DNA from: Candidatus Poribacteria bacterium | Lineage (GTDB): Bacteria; Poribacteria; WGA-4E; UBA9662 | Length of the DNA: 39,038 nt | Reading direction: 5' to 3' | Assembly (NCBI GenBank): GCA_012963885.1 | Contig: DTUY01000338.1 | Coordinates: 1-39,038, forward strand | Part shown: piece after piece, positions 25,216 to 34,769 of the stretch | Numbering within the stretch: position 1 is the first letter of the stretch | How the letters are laid out: each line of letters opens with the position of its first letter | Translations under genes and position numbers: made by a program | The notes under the pieces: model-generated | What the model was told of the DNA's origin: nothing | Database searches by the model: none | What the model saw: only the letters and a program-made list of their open reading frames with translations

Positions 25216-26949
25216 ATGAGCATATTGACCGGCTATTTTGCCTTTGTTATACCTAGATGCCGTTTTTTTCTTTGGCTAATTTTTGTGACTTTGACTGTGT
25301 TTTTTGTACCCTCACGTTCTGAGGCAAACGAAGCTGAAATCAGAGATCTTCTCATTCAATTTGGCGACAAAAAATCTTCAGTGAGAAAGTCGGCTTTAAT
25401 TGGCTTAGCAGAATACGAAGACGAACGTCTGGTATCTTTATTAGATGCATATAAATTGCGTCAACTCTTCATGTGGAATAACGAACAGATTGTTCTGTGC
25501 AAAGAGGTTCAAGACGGCGTTGCATATTTGCAAGATCCGTTAACAGGTAAAAAGTTACAAGATCTGTCAAATAATCGGCAGTATCAGGTTCCGATAACGG
25601 ATTTAAAGGCGATTCGCCCTGCTAGGCCGGAGCGAAACTTAGCCGAAAATGTTAAGTCTTTACTGAAACTCTTTTCCTCAAATTTTGACGCCCGTTTTTC
25701 AGGCGTCAAAAAGTGTGGTGAAACCAGAACCATTAAAGCTTTGGGTCAGTTAAATGATTTAGCTCTCAGAAAGTTGGAGAGTCTATCAAAAGAAGATGCC
25801 GACAAAAAAATCCGGCGTGTTGCTCAGGAGAGTGCGTTGCTGATTCAAATCCATCAAACTCCCTTGAAAATGGATCTAGGAAGACATCTTGCCATCGTAC
25901 AGCAATTGGGTTTAACAAAGAGCATGAGGGTACAGAAATATCTAGAAAGAACGCTAAAAACCATTGAAAAAGAAAAAGATACCGACCCACAGGCTCAAAA
26001 AACATACGGGAAGGCAATTAGGAAAATCGAAACATATCAAGGTCGTATTGCATTCCTATCCAATCTTTTTCAAGGAATATCTCTCAGTTCAGTATTGATC
26101 TTGATGGCTTTAGGGTTAGCGGTTACTTTCGGATTGATGGGCGTTATTAATATGGCTCATGGTGAGTTAATGATGATTGGTGCTTATACAACCTTTGAAA
26201 TGCAAAAATTATTCAATCACACAATAGAAGATTCTAACAACTGGTATTATGTCTTTGCACTTCCTGCATCCTTTCTAGTGGCGGCATTCGTCGGTTTTTT
26301 AATCGAGATTTTAGTAGTTCGTCATCTGTATAAACGTCCGCTGGAATCCTTACTTGCTACTTGGGGAATTGGCTTGATCCTGATTCAAGCCGTTCGCCTG
26401 AGATACGGTGATAATATTGGTGTCAACGCGCCAACTTGGGGGCGAGGTGGTATTGAGGTGATTCAGGACTTTGTCTTACCTTATGGCCGCTGTTTCATTA
26501 TTGTTCTATGTACTTTAAGTGTTCTTTCTATCTATTACCTTATGCGTTACACGGAACTTGGTTTAAAGATGCGTGCCACCATGCAGAACCGCGATATGGC
26601 AAGTAGTTTAGGTGTGAATACTAATTTTGTTGACCGATATACATTTGCCTTTGGTTCTGGAATCGCTGGAATTGCTGGCTATGCTTGGACACTTGTTGGT
26701 GGAGTGACGCCTGATATGGGACAAACTAACTTCATCGTTGACTCTTTTCTGGTGGTTGTCACCGGTGGCGTTGGAGAAATTATCGGTGTCGTTTGCTCCG
26801 GGCTGGGTATCGGAGGCATTACAAAGGCGATTGAACCAACTATAGGTACTATTTGGGCCAAGATTCTTTTGTTGGTTGCGGTTGTCGTTTTCATTCAATT
26901 TAAACCGTCAGGTCTGTTTGCTCCAAAAGGGAGGCTGGCAGATGATTAA
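25216..26949 (+). CDS. urtB: Urea ABC transporter permease UrtB
   Basis: This 577-residue protein has two parts. Residues 1-37 are a signal-like segment ending SRSEA, and residues 38-275 are a soluble, helical domain that may be exported, with a HEAT-like start (KKSSVRKSALIGLAEYEDE). This N-terminal extension is typical of many bacterial UrtB proteins. Residues 285-577 form the LivH-type permease: LILMALGLAVTFGLMGVINM, then AHGELMMIGAYTTFE, LLATWGIGLILIQAVR and the final KPSGLFAPKGRL. It forms the urea channel with UrtC. The stop overlaps urtC by 8 bases. Confidence 0.93.
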   Translation: MSILTGYFAFVIPRCRFFLWLIFVTLTVFFVPSRSEANEAEIRDLLIQFGDKKSSVRKSALIGLAEYEDERLVSLLDAYKLRQLFMWNNEQIVLCKEVQDGVAYLQDPLTGKKLQDLSNNRQYQVPITDLKAIRPARPERNLAENVKSLLKLFSSNFDARFSGVKKCGETRTIKALGQLNDLALRKLESLSKEDADKKIRRVAQESALLIQIHQTPLKMDLGRHLAIVQQLGLTKSMRVQKYLERTLKTIEKEKDTDPQAQKTYGKAIRKIETYQGRIAFLSNLFQGISLSSVLILMALGLAVTFGLMGVINMAHGELMMIGAYTTFEMQKLFNHTIEDSNNWYYVFALPASFLVAAFVGFLIEILVVRHLYKRPLESLLATWGIGLILIQAVRLRYGDNIGVNAPTWGRGGIEVIQDFVLPYGRCFIIVLCTLSVLSIYYLMRYTELGLKMRATMQNRDMASSLGVNTNFVDRYTFAFGSGIAGIAGYAWTLVGGVTPDMGQTNFIVDSFLVVVTGGVGEIIGVVCSGLGIGGITKAIEPTIGTIWAKILLLVAVVVFIQFKPSGLFAPKGRLADD

Positions 26950-28111
26950 TAGAGGGTACGAATTTGGTGCGAACCAGAAAGCTAACGGGCTTAAGCGCAG
27001 TTTTATCTCGCTCCTATGGTTAGCGCTTGGTTTGGTTATTATTCCTCTGCTGTATGTTACTGGTGTAATCTCAATTGAGACAGTCAACAAATTGGGGCGG
27101 TACATGACCTATGCACTGGTGGCTGTGGGGCTGGATTTGATTTGGGGGTATGCTGGTATCTTGGGATTGTGTCAAGCTTTGTTCTTCTGTCTTGGCGGGT
27201 ATGCCATGGGAATGTACTTAGCGCATCACGGTGGTCCTGAAGGCATTATTGATAAGACAGGTTGGAAACTTCCAGCTTGTTTATATGTAGTGTATCCTTA
27301 CAAAGTAGGTGAAGCCCCGCAGGATGCTCTGGTACCATGGTTCTGGAAGCCGTTTTGGTCATTACCGACCACCGTTGTTCTTGGGCTTTTGATTCCGGGA
27401 ATTGTCGCTTTCATTATTGGCTACTTCGGATTTCGTAGTCGTGTTCGTGGCGTTTATTTCGCTATTTTAACTCAAGCCATTACTGTTGCTGCCCAGAACT
27501 TCTTTAGTATGAACAACATGAAATTCTGTGGTACCAATGGACTGACCCGGTTCGAGAAGATTGCCGGTTTTGAATTGGCTAACAGTAAAGTTCAGTTTAG
27601 CTTGTACCTTTTAACTGTTGTGATGTTGTTTCTAGTATATGTTTCATATCGGTATATCATTAATTCCCGGTTAGGTAGGGTCTTAATTGCTGTTCGAGAT
27701 GATGAGAATACACTGCGTTTTTCCGGTTATAAACCCTACGTCTATAAACTATTCGCATTTGTTTTGGCTGCAGCAACCGCGGGCTTGGCAGGTATGCTGT
27801 ATGTTCCGCAAATGAAGATCATCACCCCTCATAATTTGGGAGCGGAAAGATCTATCTTAATCGTAGTCTATGTTGCTGTTGGCGGTCGTAGCACGCTTTC
27901 TGGCGCCATATTAGGTGCGCTTAGTGTAAGTTTGATGTATGATTATCTGACTTCTGCTATTCCATGGGCTTGGCCTTTTGTACTTGGTTCGTTATTCATT
28001 GCAGTTGTCTTGGGATATCCGGACGGTTTGGTCAAACTACCACAAAAATTGTTCAACAAGTTCAAAAGGTCAACTACCGGAGGTCCGTTGGAGGACTCGG
28101 CTACGTCTTAA
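26942..28111 (+). CDS. urtC: Urea ABC transporter permease UrtC
   Basis: I place the start at ATG 26942, with GGAGG at about 26931, overlapping the urtB stop; an in-frame ATG at 26876 would overlap urtB by 74 bases and is unlikely. The product has 389 residues and is a LivM-type permease. Motifs are WGYAGILGLCQALFFCLGGY, FRSRVRGVYFAILTQAIT, LIAVRDDENTLRFSGY (the cytoplasmic coupling loop) and YVAVGGRSTLSGAILGA. The segment with MNNMKFCGTNGLTRFE is typical of UrtC. It pairs with UrtB in the inner membrane and contacts UrtD/UrtE. Confidence 0.95.
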   Translation: MINRGYEFGANQKANGLKRSFISLLWLALGLVIIPLLYVTGVISIETVNKLGRYMTYALVAVGLDLIWGYAGILGLCQALFFCLGGYAMGMYLAHHGGPEGIIDKTGWKLPACLYVVYPYKVGEAPQDALVPWFWKPFWSLPTTVVLGLLIPGIVAFIIGYFGFRSRVRGVYFAILTQAITVAAQNFFSMNNMKFCGTNGLTRFEKIAGFELANSKVQFSLYLLTVVMLFLVYVSYRYIINSRLGRVLIAVRDDENTLRFSGYKPYVYKLFAFVLAAATAGLAGMLYVPQMKIITPHNLGAERSILIVVYVAVGGRSTLSGAILGALSVSLMYDYLTSAIPWAWPFVLGSLFIAVVLGYPDGLVKLPQKLFNKFKRSTTGGPLEDSATS

Positions 28112-28141
28112 GACAGTAGGTTTCAAGGGGACAAAACGAAT

Positions 28142-28948
28142 ATGGCACAAGCATCGCAAACCCGACTTGACGAATATTTGCTAGATAGCCCAACCATCAG
28201 CAGATTTTCAGAGGAAAAATTTATCCTTTTTCTAGAGGGGGTTACGGCTGTCTTTGATGGGTTCAAAGCACTGGATGTTGAAGCTTTAGGCATAGAGCAT
28301 AATGAATTGCGCGTGGTGATCGGTCCAAACGGTGCAGGAAAGACGACCATGTGTGATATTGTCAGCGGGAAAACGCAACCTGCTACTGGAACGGTTCATT
28401 TTGAAGGGAAAAACATTACGGATACATCTGAGACCGAGATTGCCCTGATGGGTGTCGGACGAAAATTTCAAACGCCAACAGTGTTCGACAGTTTAACCAC
28501 CTATCAAAATATGGAACTTGCGCTACCAGGGCATCAGAAGTTATTTCCTAATCTCTATAGCCAAGTTTCTGCCGAAGAAGATGATCAGATACTTAAAATT
28601 CTTGAACGAGTTGGACTTAAAGATGAATTAGATGTTGAAGCCCGGTATCTCAGTCACGGTCAGCGGCAGTGGTTAGCAATCAGTACCCTAATTCTATCCA
28701 GCCCAAAATTATTGTTGGTTGATGAACCTGCAGCTGGTTTAACCGATGCGGAGACGGAACTGACAGCAGAACTGCTTTTGGAACTAAAGGGCGATCATAC
28801 ACTGATTATTATTGAACATGACATGGATTTTGTTCGTCGCCTTGATTCTTTCGTCACCATGTTACATGAGGGACGGATTATGGCTGAAGGCACACTGGAA
28901 GAACTTCAGCAAAACGAAGAGGTGATTGAGGCATATTTGGGAAGATGA
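28142..28948 (+). CDS. urtD: Urea ABC transporter ATPase UrtD
   Basis: This 268-residue LivG-type ATPase starts at ATG 28142, 30 bases after urtC, with AAGGGG upstream. Walker A is GPNGAGKTT at 61-69. The signature is LSHGQRQWLAI rather than LSGGQ, the usual form for UrtD. Walker B is LLLVDEPAAGL, and the switch His lies in IIIEHDMDFVR. It powers urea import with UrtE at the cytoplasmic face of UrtBC. Its stop overlaps the urtE start as ATGA. Confidence 0.95.
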   Translation: MAQASQTRLDEYLLDSPTISRFSEEKFILFLEGVTAVFDGFKALDVEALGIEHNELRVVIGPNGAGKTTMCDIVSGKTQPATGTVHFEGKNITDTSETEIALMGVGRKFQTPTVFDSLTTYQNMELALPGHQKLFPNLYSQVSAEEDDQILKILERVGLKDELDVEARYLSHGQRQWLAISTLILSSPKLLLVDEPAAGLTDAETELTAELLLELKGDHTLIIIEHDMDFVRRLDSFVTMLHEGRIMAEGTLEELQQNEEVIEAYLGR

Positions 28949-29640
28949 TGTTAACGGTCAACAATCTTTCGTTTTCCTACGGCGAAGTTCAAGCTCTCCG
29001 CAACATCAGCGTTGATGTCCCGCAAGGGCAGATAGTAAGTATTATGGGACGGAACGGGGTCGGGAAAACCACCCTGATGAAGAATATCGTAGGTTTGCTC
29101 AAACCGTCGGCTGGAACAATTATGTTTGAAAATCAAGGGATTGAGAAACTTCCAGCACATAAGCGAATTCGGGTAGGTATTGGTTATGTACCTCAAGGGA
29201 GAATGATTTTTCCCAAACTGACCGTCACTGAAAACCTGAGGGTTGGTCTGGTCGCGCGGCAGAATGGTAAGATTATTCCAGATGAGATCCTTGATCTGTT
29301 TCCGATTCTACAGGAAATGCGCAATCGGATGGGGGGAGACCTTTCAGGTGGTCAACAGCAACAGTTAGCTATTGCCCGTGCTTTGGTTACCGATCCGAAA
29401 ATCCTAATTTTAGATGAACCAACAGAAGGGATTCAACCTAACATTATCCAGCAGATTGGACAGGTATTAACACAACTGGTTGAGCAACGGCAAATGACGA
29501 TCTTGATTGTTGAGCAATATCTGGATTTTGTCAGAGAATTCTGTCAGCATTTTTACATAATGAATCGTGGTGAGATTGTGGCTAACGCTGAGACGGAAGG
29601 CTTGACGCAGGAAATCGTTAGAGAGTATCTTAGTGTTTGA
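28945..29640 (+). CDS. urtE: Urea ABC transporter ATPase UrtE
   Basis: This 231-residue LivF-type ATPase overlaps urtD by four bases. Walker A is GRNGVGKTT at 35-43, the signature is LSGGQQQQLAIARAL, Walker B is ILILDEPTEGIQPNI, and the switch His is replaced by Gln in LIVEQYLDF, as is normal for UrtE/LivF. It forms the ATPase dimer with UrtD. It closes the transporter block; the urease accessory gene ureD follows 43 bases later. Confidence 0.95.
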   Translation: MMLTVNNLSFSYGEVQALRNISVDVPQGQIVSIMGRNGVGKTTLMKNIVGLLKPSAGTIMFENQGIEKLPAHKRIRVGIGYVPQGRMIFPKLTVTENLRVGLVARQNGKIIPDEILDLFPILQEMRNRMGGDLSGGQQQQLAIARALVTDPKILILDEPTEGIQPNIIQQIGQVLTQLVEQRQMTILIVEQYLDFVREFCQHFYIMNRGEIVANAETEGLTQEIVREYLSV

Positions 29641-29683
29641 TTAGTTTAGATTCAGAATTATTGATTCATTTGCTGTTTGCAAT

Positions 29684-30553
29684 ATGTCCAACTTAAAATC
29701 CTCAGCCGGGCGGCACGGCGAACTCAGGCTCTCACTCTCAAACCGGAATAATCAAACAATTGTAACGGATAGTTATTGTCGTGTCCCGCTTCAAGTAATG
29801 AAACCAATCCGTGACCGCCAAAGCGGCGCAGTCTGTTTTTACTTGCTTAGCCCAACTGGAGGTGTTGTACAAGGAGACAACTATCGGATTCGGGTTGATT
29901 TATCAAATAGTGCTTATGCTGTGCTAACAACACAAGCTGCTACCAAAGTCTATGCCATGCCGAAAGGTTTGGCTAAACAGCAAATTGATTTTTATGTCGG
30001 CAAAAATTCAGTACTTGAATATCTACCGGATCCAACAATTCTTTTTCAAGCAGCCGATTTTGAGCAGCAGGTTAATCTTCATGTTAATCAAGAGGGAGGA
30101 AAAGTCATTTTCCAAGAAATTATCATGCCGGGTCGACTAGCACGTGGAGAGGTAATGGCTTTCAAACGCTATCGTTCACAATTACGAGGATATGACGAGG
30201 ATGGTATCATGTTGTATGATTCCTTTTGCCTTGAACCAGAACAGAATCCTCTAGATAACTTGATGAGTACCATTGGTGTGTTGGATAACTATCCCTGTTG
30301 GGGGGCGTGGTATTTGCTTGGTGATTGCAGTTTGATTTTCCCTGAGTGGCAGCATATTTGCGATGTTAGCGATCCCTTGCTGAATCAAGATGGGAAATCA
30401 ACTGGCGGAATTACCCAATTGCATCGGAATGGTATGGCAATCAGAATGCTGGCACGAAACGCGCAAACAATTCAGTTCACTTTTCGACACATTTGGGATT
30501 GGATTAAAACAGAGGTTCTAGCACTCAAAAAGATTGATTTACGAAAGTACTGA
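29684..30553 (+). CDS. ureD: Urease accessory protein UreD (UreH)
   Basis: This is a 289-residue UreD. Family motifs include PLQVMKPI, LLSPTGGVVQGDNYRIRVDL, VLTTQAATKVYAMP, LEYLPDPTILFQAADFEQQ and the MPGRLARGEVMAF block. UreD docks on apo-urease and with UreF and UreG guides nickel and CO2 into the active site. It lies first among the urease genes, a common place for ureD. No obvious ribosome binding site precedes ATG 29684, so translation may depend on readthrough from urtE. Confidence 0.93.
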   Translation: MSNLKSSAGRHGELRLSLSNRNNQTIVTDSYCRVPLQVMKPIRDRQSGAVCFYLLSPTGGVVQGDNYRIRVDLSNSAYAVLTTQAATKVYAMPKGLAKQQIDFYVGKNSVLEYLPDPTILFQAADFEQQVNLHVNQEGGKVIFQEIIMPGRLARGEVMAFKRYRSQLRGYDEDGIMLYDSFCLEPEQNPLDNLMSTIGVLDNYPCWGAWYLLGDCSLIFPEWQHICDVSDPLLNQDGKSTGGITQLHRNGMAIRMLARNAQTIQFTFRHIWDWIKTEVLALKKIDLRKY

Positions 30554-30589
30554 GAATGCGGATATCATCAATATATAAGGGAGAACATT

Positions 30590-30892
30590 ATGAACTTAAC
30601 ACCACGTGAGCAAGAAAAGCTGTTGATTTACGTGGCAGCCCAACTAGCCAAGGATCGTAAAGCGCGTGGGCTCAAGTTGAATTATCCGGAAGCTATCGCC
30701 TTGATCACAGCAGAAGTTTTAGAAGGAATTCGTGAAGGCAAGCCGGTAGCTGAGCTAATGAGTTATGGAGCCACAATCTTGACGGAGGAAGATGTCATGG
30801 AAGGCGTCCCGAATATGATTGATGAGGTTCAAGTGGAAGGAACATTTCCAGACGGGACAAAATTAGTTACTGTCCACAATCCAATTCGCTAG
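30590..30892 (+). CDS. ureA: Urease gamma subunit UreA
   Basis: This 100-residue protein has the usual length of a separate gamma subunit. Motifs are [59 protein letters not shown] and [20 protein letters not shown]. It assembles with UreB and UreC into the urease core. The start has AAGGGAGAA upstream. The spacing to ureB is 18 bases. Confidence 0.97.
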   Translation: MNLTPREQEKLLIYVAAQLAKDRKARGLKLNYPEAIALITAEVLEGIREGKPVAELMSYGATILTEEDVMEGVPNMIDEVQVEGTFPDGTKLVTVHNPIR

Positions 30893-30910
30893 CCAACGAA
30901 AGGAAAAATC

Positions 30911-31270
30911 ATGATTCCAGGTGAATACATTCTTGCTAAAGATCCAATTGATGCCAATGTCGATCGCCAAACAGTTGAATTAAACGTCATTAACCAAGGA
31001 GATCGACCTGTTCAAGTTGGATCCCATTTCCATTTTTTTGAGGTTAACCGTGCCCTGAAATTTGAGCGTGATGAGGCTTTTGGTATGCGGCTCAATATTC
31101 CCTCGGGCGTGGCGGTTCGATTTGAACCGGGCGATGAAAAAACGGTGACCTTAACCACGTTGGTTGGTAAGCGAACTGTCTTCGGGCTGAACAATTTGAC
31201 TAATGGAGGGCTTGACGAACCAGAGGTGAAATCCGCCGCCATTCAAAAGCAAGGAGAGAGTGTAAGATGA
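30911..31270 (+). CDS. ureB: Urease beta subunit UreB
   Basis: This 119-residue beta subunit carries [60 protein letters not shown] and [15 protein letters not shown], the near-invariant sequence of UreB. It is a separate gene rather than a fused UreAB as in Helicobacter. The ATG follows GAAAGGAAAA. Its stop overlaps the ureC start (ATGA), coupling the two subunits. Confidence 0.97.
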   Translation: MIPGEYILAKDPIDANVDRQTVELNVINQGDRPVQVGSHFHFFEVNRALKFERDEAFGMRLNIPSGVAVRFEPGDEKTVTLTTLVGKRTVFGLNNLTNGGLDEPEVKSAAIQKQGESVR

Positions 31271-32979
31271 AAATTACGCGGGAAACTTATGCGGATATTT
31301 ATGGCCCAACAGTGGGCGACAAAGTTCGGTTAGCTGATACAGAGCTTTTTATTGAGGTTGAAAAAGACTGCACCGTTTACGGTGATGAATCAAAGTTTGG
31401 TGGTGGTAAGACATTGCGTGATGGCATGGGACAATCGCCAAATGCCACTCGGTCTGACGGTGCGTTGGATCTGGTAATTACCAATGCCCTGATTCTGGAT
31501 CATTGGGGGATTGTTAAAGCTGATATTGGTGTCCGTGATGGCAGGATTATCGGCATAGGAAAATCGGGAAATCCAAATCTGATGGACGGTGTCGGTGCAG
31601 AGATGATTGTGGGTGCTGGAACAGAGGTTATTGCTGGTGAGGGAATGATTGTTACCGCTGGTGGGATTGACGCCCACATTCATTTTATCTGCCCTCAACA
31701 AATCAATGAAGCCTTAGCGTCTGGAATCACAACAATGATAGGTGGTGGTACTGGGCCTGCTACCGGTACCAATGCGACTACCTGTACACCCGGTGTTTGG
31801 AATATTGGTCGGATGCTAGAAACTGTTGAAGGGTTCCCAATTAACTTTGGATTTCTTGGAAAAGGAAACAGCTCATTTCCAGACCCACTACGTGAGCAGG
31901 TTGAGGCAGGGGCTATTGGCTTAAAATTGCACGAAGATTGGGGGACAACTCCAGCAGCTATTGACAATTGCCTTTCAGTAGCAGAAGAATATGATGTTCA
32001 AGTTGCTATTCACACGGATACACTTAATGAATCAGGTTTTGTGGAGGATTCAATTGCCGCATTCAAAGGCCGAACCATTCACACCTACCACACAGAAGGT
32101 GCTGGAGGAGGACACGCTCCCGACATCATTAAAGTGTGCGGTGAAAGTAATGTTTTACCTTCGTCAACAAATCCCACACGTCCTTTTACTGTCAATACTA
32201 TTGATGAACATCTGGACATGTTGATGGTTTGCCATCATCTTGATGCCTCGATTCCTGAGGATCTTGCTTTTGCTGAATCCCGAATCCGACCGGAAACGAT
32301 TGCGGCTGAGGATATTCTGCATGACTTGGGGGCCTTTAGCCTCATGGCATCCGATTCTCAAGCCATGGGACGTGTGGGTGAAGTCGTTATCCGCACATGG
32401 CAGACAGCACACAAAATGAAGGTTCAACGTGGGCAGTTGCCTGAAGAAACGGGGGGAAATGACAATTTTCGGGCCAAACGATACGTTGCCAAATATACGA
32501 TTAATCCGGCAATTGCCCATGGTATCTCTGATCAAGTTGGATCAATAGAAGTTGGGAAGATGGCGGATTTGGTTATCTGGCATCCTGCTTTTTTCGGCAT
32601 TAAGCCGCAATTGATTGTTAAAGGTGGATTCATCGTACAAGCTGCCATGGGGGATGCCAATGCTTCAATTCCAACGCCACAACCAATTTTGCAACGACCA
32701 ATGTTTGCCGCTTTCGGTCGTGTTCCCTACACTACTTCTTGCACATTTGTTTCACAAGCCGGTCTGGACTCCGAAGTTGGTAATCAATTAAAACTGCAAA
32801 AGCCTCTAGTCGCAGTCAGAAGTTGCCGGTCTCTTTCGAAGGCAGACATGGTACATAACACCTATTTGCCTGCAATTGAAGTGGATTCCGAAACTTACGA
32901 AGTTCTGGCGGACGGTAACCTGCTGACATGCGAACCTGCCGAATTGCTTCCTATGGCACAACGTTACTTCCTGTTTTAG
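31267..32979 (+). CDS. ureC: Urease alpha (catalytic) subunit UreC
   Basis: This 570-residue catalytic subunit has the standard length and is intact. The nickel ligands are His137 and His139 (DAHIHF), the carbamylated Lys220 (GLKLHEDWG), His249 ([11 protein letters not shown]), His275 (IHTYHTEG) and Asp363 ([10 protein letters not shown]). The mobile flap Cys322-His323 is in VCHHLD. All match the Klebsiella numbering shifted by three. It hydrolyses urea to ammonia and carbamate in the cytoplasm. Together with the UrtABCDE importer, it gives a nitrogen source or pH control. Confidence 0.98.
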   Translation: MKITRETYADIYGPTVGDKVRLADTELFIEVEKDCTVYGDESKFGGGKTLRDGMGQSPNATRSDGALDLVITNALILDHWGIVKADIGVRDGRIIGIGKSGNPNLMDGVGAEMIVGAGTEVIAGEGMIVTAGGIDAHIHFICPQQINEALASGITTMIGGGTGPATGTNATTCTPGVWNIGRMLETVEGFPINFGFLGKGNSSFPDPLREQVEAGAIGLKLHEDWGTTPAAIDNCLSVAEEYDVQVAIHTDTLNESGFVEDSIAAFKGRTIHTYHTEGAGGGHAPDIIKVCGESNVLPSSTNPTRPFTVNTIDEHLDMLMVCHHLDASIPEDLAFAESRIRPETIAAEDILHDLGAFSLMASDSQAMGRVGEVVIRTWQTAHKMKVQRGQLPEETGGNDNFRAKRYVAKYTINPAIAHGISDQVGSIEVGKMADLVIWHPAFFGIKPQLIVKGGFIVQAAMGDANASIPTPQPILQRPMFAAFGRVPYTTSCTFVSQAGLDSEVGNQLKLQKPLVAVRSCRSLSKADMVHNTYLPAIEVDSETYEVLADGNLLTCEPAELLPMAQRYFLF

Positions 32980-32989
32980 ACAAGTCAAG

Positions 32990-33433
32990 ATGATTATCGT
33001 AGACAAAATTCTTGGTCGAGTGGGAGATCAATCAGACCTTGAACGGGATACCGTTCAGCTGGATTGGGAAGGGCGTCAAAAAGCGCGACAACGCTTGATA
33101 ACACAGGCTGGCCGCGAAATTGCCTTGGCCTTGCCAACTGGAACCGTCCTAGCATCGGGAGATCTACTTTACCAAAAATTTCCAATGGAGATTGTCGTGG
33201 TCAGTATACCGGAAAAGGTTTTCGTTCTGCGAGCGGAACCTGAAGTTCAATTTGGTCTTTTATGTTACCAAATTGGTAATCTTCATCGTCCAATCGGGTT
33301 TGACGGTACTGATGTATTAACACCCTATGAACCTGTTCTTGAGAACCAGTTTAATCGTTTTGGCTTGGCTTATACGGTTGAGGATCGAATATTTACGCAT
33401 TCTGCCAGTCAACTTCACTCACATGTCCATTGA
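32990..33433 (+). CDS. ureE: Urease accessory nickel-binding protein UreE
   Basis: This 147-residue UreE delivers nickel to the UreG complex. The N-terminal peptide-binding domain includes DTVQLDWEGRQKARQR. The metal-binding domain has GNLHRPIGF where GNRHxP is more usual. The C-terminus ends in HSASQLHSHVH, a short histidine-rich tail. The ATG follows AAGTCAAG, only 10 bases after ureC. The last 11 bases overlap ureF. Confidence 0.93.
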   Translation: MIIVDKILGRVGDQSDLERDTVQLDWEGRQKARQRLITQAGREIALALPTGTVLASGDLLYQKFPMEIVVVSIPEKVFVLRAEPEVQFGLLCYQIGNLHRPIGFDGTDVLTPYEPVLENQFNRFGLAYTVEDRIFTHSASQLHSHVH

Positions 33434-34100
33434 CCAATCTGTACTTCTGTTGTTTCAACTGACTGATAGTTTCTTTCCCACTGGATCCTTCGCACATTCT
33501 TTCGGTCTTGAAACCTACATCCAGAAAGGGATTATTACTGATCAAGAGCGTTTCGAATCGTTCCTTCGCGCTATCCTCCACTTTGGTATCCGAAACTGCG
33601 ATGCGATTGCTGTGACTCTTGCACATCGGTCCGATACTATAGATCAAATAATTCAGCTTGATCAACACCTTTCTGCCATCAAGCAACCTATTGAAATGAG
33701 GAAAGGAAGTGCGCAACTTGGCAAGCAATTTCTTCGAAACGCCAACAAAATCATTGAGAGGAGACTGGCAAAAGATTACCATAGAGCAATTCAATCAGGG
33801 AAATGTTCTGGACACCATTCAGTTGCATATGGGGTGGTAACCGCTGGAATTGAGTTATCTTTGGTTTTGCTCAGCTATTTACACAGTTATGTGGTGAGCC
33901 AGGTTTCAGCCGCCGTCCGCTTGATTCCACTGGGAGCAACCGATGGCCAACAAACGATTCGCTCTCTTCAACCTGACCTGCTGAAAATTGCCGAATTGGT
34001 CAAAGGCGCCAAGATGGAAGATCTTGGTGGTTTTACCCCGGCACTTGATATTCGAAGTATGCAGCATGAGCAATTGTTTCACCGACTATTTATCTCATAG
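33423..34100 (+). CDS. ureF: Urease accessory protein UreF
   Basis: I place the start at ATG 33423, overlapping the end of ureE, for 225 residues of typical UreF length. A longer frame back to 33327 only reads ureE out of frame. Motifs are LLLFQLTDSFFPTGSFAHSF, GLETYIQKG, KCSGHHSVAYGVVTAGI, SYVVSQVSAAVRLIPLG and the C-terminal GGFTPALDIRSMQHEQL. UreF links UreD and UreG in the maturation complex and gates GTP hydrolysis. Confidence 0.93.
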   Translation: MSIDQSVLLLFQLTDSFFPTGSFAHSFGLETYIQKGIITDQERFESFLRAILHFGIRNCDAIAVTLAHRSDTIDQIIQLDQHLSAIKQPIEMRKGSAQLGKQFLRNANKIIERRLAKDYHRAIQSGKCSGHHSVAYGVVTAGIELSLVLLSYLHSYVVSQVSAAVRLIPLGATDGQQTIRSLQPDLLKIAELVKGAKMEDLGGFTPALDIRSMQHEQLFHRLFIS

Positions 34101-34126
34101 ACGGATAAAATGTTACTGGAGTTCAA

Positions 34127-34750
34127 ATGACGAATCCTCTAAAAATTGGCGTAGGTGGCCCGGTTGGATCGGGAAAAACGGCTCTGATCGAGTGCCTGTG
34201 CAAAATGATGCACCGGGATTACCAACTAGCGGCTGTCACCAACGACATCTACACACGGGAGGATGCGGAGATTCTGTTTCGTGCTGGAGCTCTACCTGCT
34301 GACCGGATTCTTGGCGTTGAGACTGGTGGTTGCCCACACACGGCTATTCGAGAAGATATTTCAGTCAACTTGGAAGCGATAGATTTAATGGTTAACCGAT
34401 TCCCTGACCTTGATATTCTCTTTTTGGAAAGTGGCGGTGACAATTTGGCTGCTTTTTTTAGTCCGGAATTAGTTGACGCAACCATATGTGTTATTGATGT
34501 TGCTGGTGGCGATAAGATTCCCAGCAAAGGTGGACCGGGAATTACGCGGTCAGACCTTTTAATAATCAACAAAATCGATCTGGCGGAATATGTTGGGGCT
34601 GATCTGGATCGAATGGAGCAGGACGCCAAACGGATGCGTGCAAACGCAATCAGGGAAAATCCGTTTGTTTTTACTAATCTTCGACTTGGTGTGGGAACTG
34701 AGCAGGTTGTCCGTTGGATTCAGAAAGAACTGCTTTTCGAATCCGAATAG
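34127..34750 (+). CDS. ureG: Urease maturation GTPase UreG
   Basis: This is a 207-residue SIMIBI-class GTPase. The P-loop is GGPVGSGKT at 10-18. Other motifs are [12 protein letters not shown], the [15 protein letters not shown] nickel-binding Cys-Pro-His segment, FLESGGDNL and the base-recognition [13 protein letters not shown]. It couples GTP hydrolysis to nickel insertion into urease with UreDEF. It is the last gene of the urea unit and ends 19 bases from the convergent dioxygenase gene; no hairpin with a T run is seen in that gap. Confidence 0.96.
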   Translation: MTNPLKIGVGGPVGSGKTALIECLCKMMHRDYQLAAVTNDIYTREDAEILFRAGALPADRILGVETGGCPHTAIREDISVNLEAIDLMVNRFPDLDILFLESGGDNLAAFFSPELVDATICVIDVAGGDKIPSKGGPGITRSDLLIINKIDLAEYVGADLDRMEQDAKRMRANAIRENPFVFTNLRLGVGTEQVVRWIQKELLFESE

Positions 34751-34769
34751 GTTTATTCAAAAACGAGAT

